Part shown: positions 25,751 to 33,935 of the stretch, one piece after another
Position numbering within the stretch: the stretch's first letter is position 1
Layout of the letters: each line of letters starts with the position of its first letter
Origin: Acetatifactor muris
Lineage (GTDB): Bacteria; Bacillota; Clostridia; Lachnospirales; Lachnospiraceae
NCBI GenBank assembly: GCA_023664365.1
Contig: JAMPFR010000010.1
Location: 1 to 39,972 of the forward strand
DNA: 39,972 nt
Reading direction: 5' to 3'
The notes under the pieces: generated by a model
The model's database searches: none
What the model saw: the letters and a program-made list of their open reading frames with translations, nothing else
Told to the model about the DNA's origin: nothing
Translations under genes and position numbers: made by a program

Positions 25751-25779
25751 AAAAGGATGTGTGGGCCGCACATCCTTTT
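25751..25779. terminator. Bidirectional intrinsic terminator after hslO
   Basis: AAAAGGATGTG pairs with CACATCCTTTT (11-bp stem). T-runs follow on both strands (TTTTCATT on plus, TTTTTATC on minus), so it can stop both hslO and the converging gene at 25853. Confidence 0.85.
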
Positions 25780-25781
25780 CA

Positions 25782-25815
25782 TTCATGACAATAGATTTTT
25801 GGCGAAGCGTGAATG
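25782..25815 (+). repeat. Dispersed hairpin repeat, copy B (degraded right arm)
   Basis: The left arm and loop are conserved (TTCATGACAATAGATTTTT, then GGCGAAGCGTGAAT) but the right stem arm has been replaced by GC-rich sequence. A separate hairpin follows at 25825-25841 (GCCGGC, CGAAA, GCCGGC). As in the other copies, it begins right after a terminator U-tract. Confidence 0.7.
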
Positions 25816-25852
25816 CCGGTGCCTGCCGGCCGAAAGCCGGCCCCGGGAAGAC

Positions 25853-26329
25853 CTACTGTGAAGCGGAGGCTTTATCCAGGGAGCTTTTTATGGATTCCAG
25901 CAGGACCAGAGAGGTATATTTACTGTCGGAGGAATAGGTGACGCCCTCCAGCGTCTGCAGTTCGTAAACCTGGCTGCAGATGGAATCGAAGGTGGGCTCC
26001 AGCAGGGGATACATGGTGGTGATGGCGTCGTTCAGGTTTACCATGCGGATGGAAGTAATGGAATGACTGTCCACAATGACCTCCACGTCGATAGATTGAT
26101 TTCCCAGCACCAGCTCGGTGGTATAGACGCCGGGTATGTAGAGAGCCTCTGAGTCTGCGGCAGTGGGATCCTCCTCCGAAGTCCGGCTGTCCGGGGCAGG
26201 GTTTTCCTCCTTGCCGGGCAGGAACATCATGATAAGCAGTACTATGAACAGGATGCCCAGAGCGGCAAAGATTGCGGTATAAATCAGTTCCTTCATGTGA
26301 AGCACAACTATCTTTGTTTTAGCACTCAT
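25853..26329 (-). CDS. Membrane-anchored protein, possibly FMN-binding-domain-like
   Basis: This 158-residue protein has one N-terminal membrane helix (about 16-37), an acidic low-complexity linker (EENPAPDSRTSEEDPTAADS) and an extracytoplasmic domain from about residue 65 beginning YIPGVYTTELVLGNQSIDVEVIVD. The strand pattern and the final SLVLLESIKSSLDKA helix resemble small FMN-binding domains that receive covalent flavin on a Thr/Ser, but the flavinylation motif is not evident. The start ATG 26329 has AAGGGG upstream; a second ATG at residue 12 would also keep the anchor. It is monocistronic and divergent from glnA. Function is unknown. Confidence 0.6.
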   Translation of the reverse strand: MSAKTKIVVLHMKELIYTAIFAALGILFIVLLIMMFLPGKEENPAPDSRTSEEDPTAADSEALYIPGVYTTELVLGNQSIDVEVIVDSHSITSIRMVNLNDAITTMYPLLEPTFDSICSQVYELQTLEGVTYSSDSKYTSLVLLESIKSSLDKASASQ

Positions 26330-26340
26330 TTATATTCCCC

Positions 26341-26369
26341 TTGGTTGTCATAAATTTTTTCTTTATAAT
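26341..26369 (+). promoter_or_regulatory. Possible upstream promoter for glnA
   Basis: A perfect TATAAT (26364-26369) lies 17 bp after TTGGTT (26341-26346). A transcript from here would include the full leader with both alternative hairpins. The -35 box is weak. Confidence 0.35.
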
Positions 26370-26410
26370 AAGTATGTGGGGGCAGCAGGGTTTATGCTAA
26401 GGATTTCTCA

Positions 26411-26439
26411 TTGACAAGAAGGCTTTGCGTTGTTATGAT
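26411..26439 (+). promoter_or_regulatory. Strong promoter for glnA
   Basis: A consensus TTGACA (26411-26416), a 17-bp spacer and TATGAT (26434-26439). The predicted start near 26446 is only a few bases before the leader terminator hairpin. Confidence 0.75.
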
Positions 26440-26451
26440 AAAGAACAGGAC

Positions 26452-26489
26452 AAGGGCGTTCTATGAGGAGATAGGACTGCCCTTTTATT
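26452..26489 (+). terminator. Leader terminator (attenuator) upstream of glnA
   Basis: AAGGGCGTTCTAT (26452-26464) pairs with ATAGGAC-T-GCCCTT (26471-26484), 13 bp with one bulge and one G-U pair. It closes loop GAGGAG and is followed by TTTTATT. It lies between the promoters and glnA with no gene before it on this strand, so it is a leader terminator. AGAAC at 26442-26446 can pair with GTTCT at 26458-26462, a competing hairpin that would break the terminator stem. Confidence 0.65.
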
Positions 26490-26530
26490 CATGACAATAG
26501 AATCCTCGCAAAGCGTGGATTCTATTGTTC
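26488..26530 (+). repeat. Dispersed hairpin repeat, copy C
   Basis: This copy reads TTCATGACAATAGAATCC, then loop TCGCAAAGCGT, then GGATTCTATTGTTC. The 11-bp stem CAATAGAATCC/GGATTCTATTG (26495-26505 and 26517-26527) is perfect. It starts at the U-tract of the glnA leader terminator and ends 22 bases before the glnA start. Confidence 0.85.
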
Positions 26531-26552
26531 GCTGGAAAGGAAGGGGCGTATT

Positions 26553-27875
26553 ATGAAAAATTATACGAGGGAGGACGTTTTAAGGCTTGCCGGAGAGGAG
26601 GATATCGAATTTATCCGCCTGCAGTTTACAGATATGTTCGGTAATTTAAAGAATATTGCGGTTACGGCAAGCCAGCTGGAAAAGGCGCTGGACAACAAAT
26701 GTACCTTCGACGGCTCAGCCATAGACGGATTTGTAGGGGTGGAGGAGTCGGATATGTATCTGTATCCTGATTTATCCACGCTGGAGATATTTCCCTGGAG
26801 GCCCCAGCAGGGAAAGGTGGCCAGAATGATCTGCGATATTCATCGGCCGGACGGCACGCCCTTTGCGGGAGACCCCAGGCTGGTGTTGAAAAGGGCTGTC
26901 AGAGAAGCGGCGGAGATGGGATATACTTTTGAAGTGGGCCCGGAGTGTGAGTTCTTTCTGTTTAATACGGATGAAAATGCCATGCCTACCACAGAGACTC
27001 ATGAGCAGGCGGGCTATTTCGATATTGGCCCTCTGGACGGCGGTGAGAACGCCAGGCGGGATATTGTAATGACCCTGGAGGATATGGGGCTGGTGATTGA
27101 GGCTTCCCACCATGAAATGGCGCCTGCCCAGCATGAAATTGATCTGCGTTATGACGAGGCCCTGGCCGCCGCAGACAATATTATGACCTTCAAGCTGGCG
27201 GCCCGTACCATTGCAAAGCGTCACGGGCTGCATGCCACCTTTATGCCCAAGCCGAAGTACGGAGTCAACGGTTCCGGCATGCACATCAACATGTCCCTGC
27301 ACAGAGAGGGCAGAAATATTTTTGAGGACAGCAGCGACGCCAACGGGCTGAGCCGGGAGGCATACTTTTTCATCGGCGGTATTATGAAGCATATCAAGGG
27401 TATGGCGGCGGTGACAAATCCTCTGGTAAACTCCTACAAGAGGCTGGTTCCCGGCTTTGCGGCGCCGGTATACATTGCCTGGAGCGCCACCAACAGAAGC
27501 CCGCTGATTCGTATTCCCGCCGGAGGCGGCAGAGTGGAGCTGAGAAGTCCGGATTCGGCGGCCAATCCCTATCTGACCCTTGCTCTGTGCCTGAAGGCAG
27601 GACTGGATGGAATCACCCATGAAATCCTGCCTCCCGAAAGCGTGGACAGCAATATTTACACCATGACGGAGCAGGAAAGAAAAGCGCTGCACATTGAGAA
27701 CCTTCCGGGCACTCTGATAGAGGCCGTGGAGGAAATGCGGCGCGACAGGTTCATTCTTGAAGTGCTGGGAGAGCATATAGCGGACAGCTATATTGCGGCC
27801 AAGGAAGGGGAGTGGCAGAAATACCGCGCCTATGTGTCGGAGTGGGAGATACAGGAGTATTTATACCGCTACTAG
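26553..27875 (+). CDS. glnA: Glutamine synthetase type I
   Basis: This 440-residue enzyme makes glutamine from glutamate, ammonia and ATP and forms cytoplasmic dodecamers. Family segments seen in order: FTDMFGNLKNI, the DGSAIDGF loop, FEVGPECEFFLF, APAQHEIDLRY, HGLHATFMPKPKYGVNGSGMH, NPLVNSYKRLVPGFAAPVYIAWSATNRS and VELRSPDSAANPYLTLA. The length fits the GSI-alpha group, without the adenylylation-site extension of the beta group. ATG 26553 is preceded by GGAAGGGG. Regulation is probably by leader termination and the ANTAR protein encoded next. Confidence 0.95.
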   Translation: MKNYTREDVLRLAGEEDIEFIRLQFTDMFGNLKNIAVTASQLEKALDNKCTFDGSAIDGFVGVEESDMYLYPDLSTLEIFPWRPQQGKVARMICDIHRPDGTPFAGDPRLVLKRAVREAAEMGYTFEVGPECEFFLFNTDENAMPTTETHEQAGYFDIGPLDGGENARRDIVMTLEDMGLVIEASHHEMAPAQHEIDLRYDEALAAADNIMTFKLAARTIAKRHGLHATFMPKPKYGVNGSGMHINMSLHREGRNIFEDSSDANGLSREAYFFIGGIMKHIKGMAAVTNPLVNSYKRLVPGFAAPVYIAWSATNRSPLIRIPAGGGRVELRSPDSAANPYLTLALCLKAGLDGITHEILPPESVDSNIYTMTEQERKALHIENLPGTLIEAVEEMRRDRFILEVLGEHIADSYIAAKEGEWQKYRAYVSEWEIQEYLYRY

Positions 27876-27911
27876 GGTGAAGAGATCTATGCTTCACCCC
27901 TGAAGAGACCG

Positions 27912-28472
27912 ATGCCGGGGGGTGGGTGTTTGATTAATATTATTATAGCGCTGCCGCGGCTGGAGGACGCCAGGGGCATTAAGAACGTTCTGGTCAGAGG
28001 CGGCTTTACGGTGACAGGCACCTGTACCACCGGAGCCCAGGCCATCAGCCTGGCGGACGGCCTGCATGGCGGCATTGTAATCTGCGGCTACAAGCTGACG
28101 GATATGGTATATTCGGAACTGCATGAGTGTCTTCCCTCCGGCTTTGAATTGCTGCTGATAGCATCCGGCCATCTGCTGGGGCAGTGTGAGGAAGGCGGAA
28201 TCATGTGTCTTTCCATGCCCCTGAAGACGGGGGAGCTGCTGAGTACTGTAGGCATGATGGAGGAGAGTATCCGGCGCAGAAGAAGGCGGGCGCGGCTGGA
28301 GCCCAGGGCAAGGAATGCAGGGGAGGAAGAGGCCATAAAGAAGGCCAAGGAGCTTTTGATGGCAAGAAATCATATGTCCGAGGAGGAGGCGCACCGGTAT
28401 TTGCAGAAGTGCAGTATGGACAGCGGCACTAACATGGCGGAGACGGCGCTGATGGTGCTGGCTATGACGTGA
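27912..28472 (+). CDS. ANTAR domain antiterminator of the glnA locus (NitR-like)
   Basis: This protein of about 186 residues has a receiver-like N-terminal domain (IIIALPRLEDARGIKNVLVRGGF onward) that lacks an obvious full phospho-acceptor pocket. A basic linker (RRRRRRARLEPRAR) follows, then a C-terminal ANTAR domain (about 135-186: AIKKAKELLMARNHMSEEEAHRYLQK). ANTAR domains bind RNA hairpins and prevent termination. Genes of this type follow glnA in many Clostridia (nitR in C. saccharobutylicum). ATG 27912 has GAAGAGA upstream; a TTG at 27930 after GGGGGGTGGG would give the more usual start INIIIALPRL. The natural target is the terminator in the glnA leader. Confidence 0.85.
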   Translation: MPGGGCLINIIIALPRLEDARGIKNVLVRGGFTVTGTCTTGAQAISLADGLHGGIVICGYKLTDMVYSELHECLPSGFELLLIASGHLLGQCEEGGIMCLSMPLKTGELLSTVGMMEESIRRRRRRARLEPRARNAGEEEAIKKAKELLMARNHMSEEEAHRYLQKCSMDSGTNMAETALMVLAMT

Positions 28473-28483
28473 CGCCGCAGACG

Positions 28484-28519
28484 GGAGACAGACGAAAGGC
28501 AGACTGGAGACAGACGAAA
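28484..28519 (+). repeat. Short direct repeat, 14 bp twice
   Basis: GGAGACAGACGAAA occurs at 28484-28497 and 28506-28519 in the 108-bp gap between the ANTAR gene and dapF. It is probably a small tandem duplication. Confidence 0.7.
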
Positions 28520-28580
28520 AACAGGCGGGAGACTGTGTCGGCATGCAGGAGTTCAGGGAAGAGGAAAGGCGGAGACAGGT

Positions 28581-29453
28581 ATGAAATTTACAAAGATGCA
28601 GGGATGCGGAAATGATTATATCTATATCAACGGATTTAAGGAGCATGTTCCTCAGGAGAAAAAGCCGGAGGCGGTGCGGTTTTTAAGTGACAGACATTTC
28701 GGCGTGGGAGGGGACGGCGTTATTTTTATCAATCCCTCCAAAGAAGCGGACTTTGAGATGGAGATGTTTAATGCGGACGGCAGCCGGGCCCAGATGTGCG
28801 GAAACGGCATTCGCTGCGTGGCAAAGTATGTCTATGACAAGGGGCTTACAGCTTCGGAGCATATTACGGTCATCAGCGCGGGCAGTATGAAATATCTTGA
28901 TTTGACGGTGGAAAAGGGGCCGGGAGCACAGGGGGCAGGGGGAACCGTGACCGGGGTCAGGGTCAACATGGGAAGCCCCGTTCTGAAGCCGGAGCTGATT
29001 CCCGTGGTGGCGGACGGGGAGAGTGTGGTAAACGAGCCTATATATGTGGAAGAGCAGGAATACAGGATGACCTGCGTCTCCATGGGAAATCCCCACGCAG
29101 TGATCTTTGCAGAGGGCGTGGCGGATCTGAAGCTGGAGGAGACAGGCCCTCTTTTTGAGAACCATGTGAGATTTCCGGAAAGAGTGAATACGGAGTTTGT
29201 GGAGGTTCTGGATCGAAAGACGGTTTTCATGCGGGTCTGGGAGCGGGGCACGGGGGAAACCCTTGCCTGCGGCACAGGCTGCTGTGCCGCGGCTGTGGCC
29301 TGTGTATTGAACGGATTGACGGATACGGAGATTACGGTTAAACTGTTGGGAGGAGAACTGCAGATTGAGTGGGATCGTCAGGAGAATACGGTTTACATGA
29401 CGGGGCCTGCGGCTGTGGTATTTGAAGGTGAGGTGGACTTATGTTTCGATTGA
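28581..29453 (+). CDS. dapF: Diaminopimelate epimerase
   Basis: This 290-residue cytoplasmic enzyme interconverts LL- and meso-diaminopimelate without cofactor. The two catalytic cysteines are visible: Cys73 in NADGSRAQMCGNGIR and Cys230 in ETLACGTGCCAAA. The N-terminal FTKMQGCGNDYIYING and the two-lobed symmetry are as expected. It overlaps dapL by 13 bp, so substrate made by DapL is handed to the next enzyme in the lysine and cell-wall pathway. Confidence 0.97.
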   Translation: MKFTKMQGCGNDYIYINGFKEHVPQEKKPEAVRFLSDRHFGVGGDGVIFINPSKEADFEMEMFNADGSRAQMCGNGIRCVAKYVYDKGLTASEHITVISAGSMKYLDLTVEKGPGAQGAGGTVTGVRVNMGSPVLKPELIPVVADGESVVNEPIYVEEQEYRMTCVSMGNPHAVIFAEGVADLKLEETGPLFENHVRFPERVNTEFVEVLDRKTVFMRVWERGTGETLACGTGCCAAAVACVLNGLTDTEITVKLLGGELQIEWDRQENTVYMTGPAAVVFEGEVDLCFD

Positions 29454-30655
29454 ATGAAAATTATCTGAAGCTTCCGGGGAGTTACCTGTTTTCCACCATC
29501 GGGAAAAAGGTGAGCGCATACAGCGAGGCTCATCCGGACAAAAAGATTATCCGGCTGGGAATAGGAGATGTGACGCAGCCGCTTGCTCCCGCCATTGTAG
29601 AAGCGCTCCACAGTGCGGTGGAGGAGATGGGGCATGCCGAAACCTTTCGGGGATACGCCCCCGATTTGGGCTATGAGTTCTTAAGGAAGGCTATTGCGGA
29701 CAATGACTATAAAGCCCGGGGCTGTGATATTTCACCGGATGAGATCTTTGTGTCCGATGGCGCAAAGAGCGATTCCGGCAACATTCAGGAGATATTCAGC
29801 CTGGATAACAGAATTGCGGTGTGCGACCCGGTATATCCCGTGTATGTGGACTCCAATGTGATGGCGGGACGGACGGGCGCCTATGACAGGGAGCGGGAGA
29901 CCTGGAGCAATGTGATTTACATGCCCTGTACCGCAGAAAATAATTTTGTGCCGGAGCTGCCCGGGGAGACGCCGGACATGATTTATCTCTGTTTCCCCAA
30001 TAATCCCACAGGCGCCGCCGTCACCGGGGCGCAGCTTCAGGAATGGGTGGATTATGCCAACAGGGTGGGAGCGGTCATTATCTATGACGCTGCCTATGAA
30101 GCCTATATTTCCGAGGAAAATGTGCCTCACAGCATCTATGAGTGCCGGGGGGCCAGAACCTGTGCCATTGAGCTGCGTTCCTTTTCCAAGAATGCGGGCT
30201 TTACCGGGGTGCGTTTAGGGTTCACCGTGGTTCCCAGGGAATTGAAATGCGGTGATGTGGCGCTGCATTCCCTGTGGGCGAGGCGGCACGGCACCAAGTA
30301 CAACGGAGCGCCCTATATTGTGCAGCGGGCGGGGGAGGCTGTCTATTCCGAGGCGGGAAAAGAGCAGCTGAAGGCCCAGGTGGCTTATTATATGAATAAT
30401 GCGCGGTATATATATAACGGCCTGAAGGAGGCGGGGTATGACGTCTCCGGCGGAGTCAACGCGCCCTACATCTGGCTGAAAGCGCCGAAGGGCATGACAA
30501 GCTGGGAATTCTTTGACTATCTGCTGGAGGAGGTAAATGTGGTGGGAACCCCCGGCTCCGGCTTTGGCCCCAGCGGCGAATCCTATTTCCGTCTGACGGC
30601 CTTCGGCAGCTATGAAAACACCGTGGAGGCCGTAGAAAGGATAAAGCGGGCATAA
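29441..30655 (+). CDS. dapL: LL-diaminopimelate aminotransferase
   Basis: This 404-residue PLP enzyme converts tetrahydrodipicolinate directly to LL-diaminopimelate, bypassing the acylated intermediates. PLP Lys250 lies in RSFSKNAGFTGVRLGF; CFPNNPTGAAVT and the N-terminal LPGSYLFSTIGKKV are DapL hallmarks. It is translationally coupled to dapF (start inside its end) and to the next gene through TAATG. Confidence 0.96.
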   Translation: MFRLNENYLKLPGSYLFSTIGKKVSAYSEAHPDKKIIRLGIGDVTQPLAPAIVEALHSAVEEMGHAETFRGYAPDLGYEFLRKAIADNDYKARGCDISPDEIFVSDGAKSDSGNIQEIFSLDNRIAVCDPVYPVYVDSNVMAGRTGAYDRERETWSNVIYMPCTAENNFVPELPGETPDMIYLCFPNNPTGAAVTGAQLQEWVDYANRVGAVIIYDAAYEAYISEENVPHSIYECRGARTCAIELRSFSKNAGFTGVRLGFTVVPRELKCGDVALHSLWARRHGTKYNGAPYIVQRAGEAVYSEAGKEQLKAQVAYYMNNARYIYNGLKEAGYDVSGGVNAPYIWLKAPKGMTSWEFFDYLLEEVNVVGTPGSGFGPSGESYFRLTAFGSYENTVEAVERIKRA

Positions 30656-31800
30656 TGAGTGTGACGACAAAGCAGAAAAAAGCCATATGGATTATGGCGG
30701 GCATAATGACGGCAGTATCCGCTCTTGTGATGTATATGACCCACAGAGAGGTTCCGTTTATGATGGACGATTTCTGGTATTCCACCGTACTGTTCGAGGA
30801 CAGGCCCATCACCTCCTTCGGGGATATTATCAAAAGCCAGATATGGCATTATTATAACTGGGGCGGCAGAAGCATGGCCCACGGAATCCTGCAGCTTACG
30901 CTGCTTTCGGGAGAGCAGGCGGCGGATATTTTAAATGTGGGAATGACGCTGCTGCTTGGCCGGGCAGCCTGCATGGCGGCCGGACAAAAAGGGCTTCCCT
31001 TCTTCTGGGCGGCTGTGGGTATGACGCTGGGGCTGAACGCCAACTGGAAGATGAGTATGTTCTGGCAGGCAGGAGCCGCTAATTATCTGTATATGACGGT
31101 ATTTATTCTGCTGTATGCGTTCTGTTACCTGAGAGAGCTTCCGGAGGAGGGGGAGGCGTTCAGCGCAAAGCCTTTGCCCGGCATTACGCTCTGGATTATG
31201 CCGCTGGGGATTCTGGCGGGCTGGAGTAATGAGAACATGGGGCCTGCAGTATGGATACTCAGCCTTCTGGTAATAGTAGATACCGTACGGAAAAAGAAAA
31301 AAATTGCAGCCTGGATGCCGTTGGGCAGTCTGTCCTGCCTTGCGGGAAGCGGTATGCTGATATGCGCTCCGGGGAACTTTGTGCGTAGCGGCGAGTCAGT
31401 GGAAAATCAGTATGGGCTGCTCTGGCGCTGTTATCTGAGGATGTATGCGGAGAGTAAGGCCTTGCTGGAATACCTGTTTCCGGTACTTCTGGTACTTGGC
31501 CTGGTGCTTGTTCTGGGCAGGTGCGCCCTTAAGATTTCTCTGGGCAGGAGAAACGGGGCGCTTCTGTTTACGGCGCTGCTGTCCTGGGGGGCAATGCTGC
31601 TGTCGCCCCATTATCCGGACAGAGCCGCTTTCGGCACCATGCTGCTGTTGATTTGCGTGATATTGTCCATGGCGGGGAAAATTGTGAGAGAGCGGCAGGA
31701 TTTATGCTGGCCCCTCTTTGGCGCGGCGGCGGTTATCTGGCTGAGGGGCATGTATTTCTGCGGAGAATTTCTGGGAGTCTGCTGGGGATGGATAAAGTAA
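30655..31800 (+). CDS. DUF6056-like polytopic membrane protein (glycosyltransferase C-like)
   Basis: This 381-residue protein has about ten membrane segments. Between the first two is a DDFWYST acidic loop followed by HYYNWGGRSMAH, and later FWQAGAANYLY and SNENMGPA. These loops are characteristic of DUF6056 and resemble the extracytoplasmic catalytic loops of GT-C glycosyltransferases using polyprenyl sugars. The start overlaps the dapL stop. Its place inside an amino acid and tRNA operon gives no clue to substrate. Confidence 0.7.
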   Translation: MSVTTKQKKAIWIMAGIMTAVSALVMYMTHREVPFMMDDFWYSTVLFEDRPITSFGDIIKSQIWHYYNWGGRSMAHGILQLTLLSGEQAADILNVGMTLLLGRAACMAAGQKGLPFFWAAVGMTLGLNANWKMSMFWQAGAANYLYMTVFILLYAFCYLRELPEEGEAFSAKPLPGITLWIMPLGILAGWSNENMGPAVWILSLLVIVDTVRKKKKIAAWMPLGSLSCLAGSGMLICAPGNFVRSGESVENQYGLLWRCYLRMYAESKALLEYLFPVLLVLGLVLVLGRCALKISLGRRNGALLFTALLSWGAMLLSPHYPDRAAFGTMLLLICVILSMAGKIVRERQDLCWPLFGAAAVIWLRGMYFCGEFLGVCWGWIK

Positions 31801-31817
31801 ATCAGGGAGGAGCTGTT

Positions 31818-33569
31818 ATGGAAAAAGGAAACTGTTACAGGGACATTACGGTAGGGGAAATCGGAGAGCAGCATATCGGACAGGTGCTGCGGGCAGCCGG
31901 CTGGATTGAGAACATACGGGATCACGGCGGCGTTTCTTTTATAGACCTGCGGGATATGTACGGTGTGCTTCAGGTGGTTATCCGGAAGCCGGAGCTGCTG
32001 AAGGGTCTGGTGAAGGAGACTTGTATCACGGTGCAGGGGCCGGTGGAGAAACGGGATGAAGACACCTATAATCCGAAAATCCCCACGGGAACCATTGAGC
32101 TGGAGGCCCGGGAAATTACGGTGCTGGGCAGGGTATACAGGCAGCTGCCCTTTGAGATTATGACGTCCAGGGAGACCAGGGAGGATGTGCGGCTGAAGTA
32201 CCGCTATCTGGATTTGCGAAATGCAAAGGTACGGGATAACATTCTGTTTCGCGCCCAGGTCATTGCGTTCCTGCGTCAGAAAATGACGGAAATGGGTTTT
32301 GTGGAAATCCAGACCCCCATTCTCTGCGCCTCTTCGCCGGAGGGCGCCAGGGACTATATCGTTCCTTCCAGAAAATACAAGGGGAAGTTCTATGCTTTGC
32401 CCCAGGCTCCCCAGCAGTATAAGCAGCTGCTGATGGCGTCCGGCGTCGATCGGTATTTTCAGATTGCCCCCTGTTTCCGGGATGAGGACGCAAGGGCGGA
32501 TCGTTCTCCCGGCGAGTTTTATCAGCTGGACTTTGAGATGAGCTTCGCCACCCAGGAGGATGTGTTCCGGGCGGGAGAGGAGGTGCTTTCCGCCACATTT
32601 GAGAAGTTTAAACCGGCGGGAGCCGAAGTGACGCCGGCGCCCTATCCGGTTATCAGCTATCGTCAGGCTATGCTGGAGTTTGGCTGTGATAAACCGGATC
32701 TGCGCAATCCCCTGCGTATTATGGATTTGACGGACTTTTTCCAGAAATGTACCTTTAAGCCTTTTCTGGGGAAGACTGTCCGGGCAATCAGGGTACACGC
32801 GGAGATGAGCAAGGGCTTTCATGAAAAGCTGCTTTCCTTTGCAACCGGTTTGGGCATGGGAGGGCTGGGGTATCTTGAAGTGGGGGAGGATTTTTCCTAT
32901 AAAGGCCCTATCGACAAGTTTATTCCCGAGGCCGCAAAGCCGGAGCTTCGAAGCCTGGCGGGACTGGAAGCGGGCGATACCCTGTTTTTCATTGCGGATA
33001 AGGAGGCAAAAGCCTGCTATTATGCCGGAAAAATCCGCAATGAGCTGGGGGAAAAGCTGGAGCTGACGGAAAAGAACGCTTTCCGCTTCTGCTACGTCAA
33101 TGATTTTCCCATGTACGAGTGGGATCCGGACACAAAGCGGCCTGTCTTTACCCATAATCCCTTCTCCATGCCCCAGGGAGGTCTGAAGGCGTTGGAAACA
33201 CAGGATCCGCTGGATATTCTGGCCTATCAGTACGACATTGTATGTAACGGCATTGAGCTTTCCTCCGGTGCGGTGCGCAATCATGATATCAATATTATGG
33301 AGAAGGCATTTGCCATTGCCGGCTATACGAAGGAGACGCTGGAAGCGAAGTTCGGAGCGTTGTATCAGGCGTTTCAGTTCGGGACGCCGCCCCATGCGGG
33401 CATGGCGCCGGGGGTGGAGCGTATGTTGATGCTGCTTCGGGGAGAGGAGAACATCCGGGAGGTGACGGCCTTTCCCATGAGCGGTTCCGCCCAGGATCTT
33501 ATGTGCGGCGCGCCCGGGGATGTGACCGAGCAGCAGCTGCGGGAAGTCCATGTTAAGGTGCGGGACTGA
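31818..33569 (+). CDS. aspS: Aspartyl-tRNA synthetase, bacterial type, possibly non-discriminating
   Basis: This 583-residue class II synthetase has an N-terminal OB anticodon-binding domain (about 15-110). The catalytic core starts at YRYLDLRN, with the motif 2 region FRDEDARADRSPGEFYQLDFEMSF, the GAD insert (about 300-400) and a motif 3 region GTPPHAGMAPGVERMLMLL. I chose ATG 31818 after GGGAGGAG, which removes 55 residues that overlap the previous gene. Residue His36 in RDHGG matches the His found in non-discriminating AspRS that also charge tRNA-Asn. Since gatCAB follows directly, the mischarged product could be amidated to Asn-tRNA. Enzyme identity is certain; the specificity is inference. 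Confidence 0.96.
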   Translation: MEKGNCYRDITVGEIGEQHIGQVLRAAGWIENIRDHGGVSFIDLRDMYGVLQVVIRKPELLKGLVKETCITVQGPVEKRDEDTYNPKIPTGTIELEAREITVLGRVYRQLPFEIMTSRETREDVRLKYRYLDLRNAKVRDNILFRAQVIAFLRQKMTEMGFVEIQTPILCASSPEGARDYIVPSRKYKGKFYALPQAPQQYKQLLMASGVDRYFQIAPCFRDEDARADRSPGEFYQLDFEMSFATQEDVFRAGEEVLSATFEKFKPAGAEVTPAPYPVISYRQAMLEFGCDKPDLRNPLRIMDLTDFFQKCTFKPFLGKTVRAIRVHAEMSKGFHEKLLSFATGLGMGGLGYLEVGEDFSYKGPIDKFIPEAAKPELRSLAGLEAGDTLFFIADKEAKACYYAGKIRNELGEKLELTEKNAFRFCYVNDFPMYEWDPDTKRPVFTHNPFSMPQGGLKALETQDPLDILAYQYDIVCNGIELSSGAVRNHDINIMEKAFAIAGYTKETLEAKFGALYQAFQFGTPPHAGMAPGVERMLMLLRGEENIREVTAFPMSGSAQDLMCGAPGDVTEQQLREVHVKVRD

Positions 33570-33619
33570 GGAGCATGGCAGCGCAGTATTGATGAAATGC
33601 GGAAAGGAAGGTTATTGCA

Positions 33620-33913
33620 ATGGCGAACAACATCACCGATGAAACGATAGAATATGTCAGCATGCTTGCCAAGCTGGATCTGGACGGCCGGGAGCGAAAA
33701 GAGGCCATGCGGGATATGAGCAGGATGCTGGACTATATCGACAAGCTGAATGAACTGGACACCACGGGCGTGGAACCCATGTCCCATGTGTTCTCCCTCC
33801 GGAATGTGTTTCGGGAGGATCAGGTCACCAATGGGGATGAAAGCGAAGCAACACTGGGGAATGCCCCTGAGGAGAAAGAGAGCATGTTTGTGGTGCCCAG
33901 GTCTATTGAATAA
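33620..33913 (+). CDS. gatC: Asp/Glu-tRNA amidotransferase subunit C
   Basis: This 97-residue protein is the small GatC subunit, which wraps around GatA and holds the GatCAB complex together. The pattern ITDETIEYVSMLAKLDL near the start and the later LDTTGVEPMSHV, VFREDQV and VPRSIE are typical. It lies 50 bp after aspS with an AAAGGAAGG ribosome site, and 22 bp before gatA. Confidence 0.95.
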   Translation: MANNITDETIEYVSMLAKLDLDGRERKEAMRDMSRMLDYIDKLNELDTTGVEPMSHVFSLRNVFREDQVTNGDESEATLGNAPEEKESMFVVPRSIE

Positions 33914-33935
33914 GGAGCATCATCAGGAGGTTGCT

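Noticed and set aside
26459-26476. ANTAR-type hexaloop in the glnA terminator
   Set aside because: The six-base loop is GAGGAG, which lacks the A1/G4 pattern of known ANTAR target loops, so I do not claim the canonical motif.
31611-33551. 646-residue open frame on the minus strand opposite aspS
   Set aside because: It is a shadow of a GC-rich coding sequence; aspS on the plus strand has full synthetase motifs and the minus frame matches no family.
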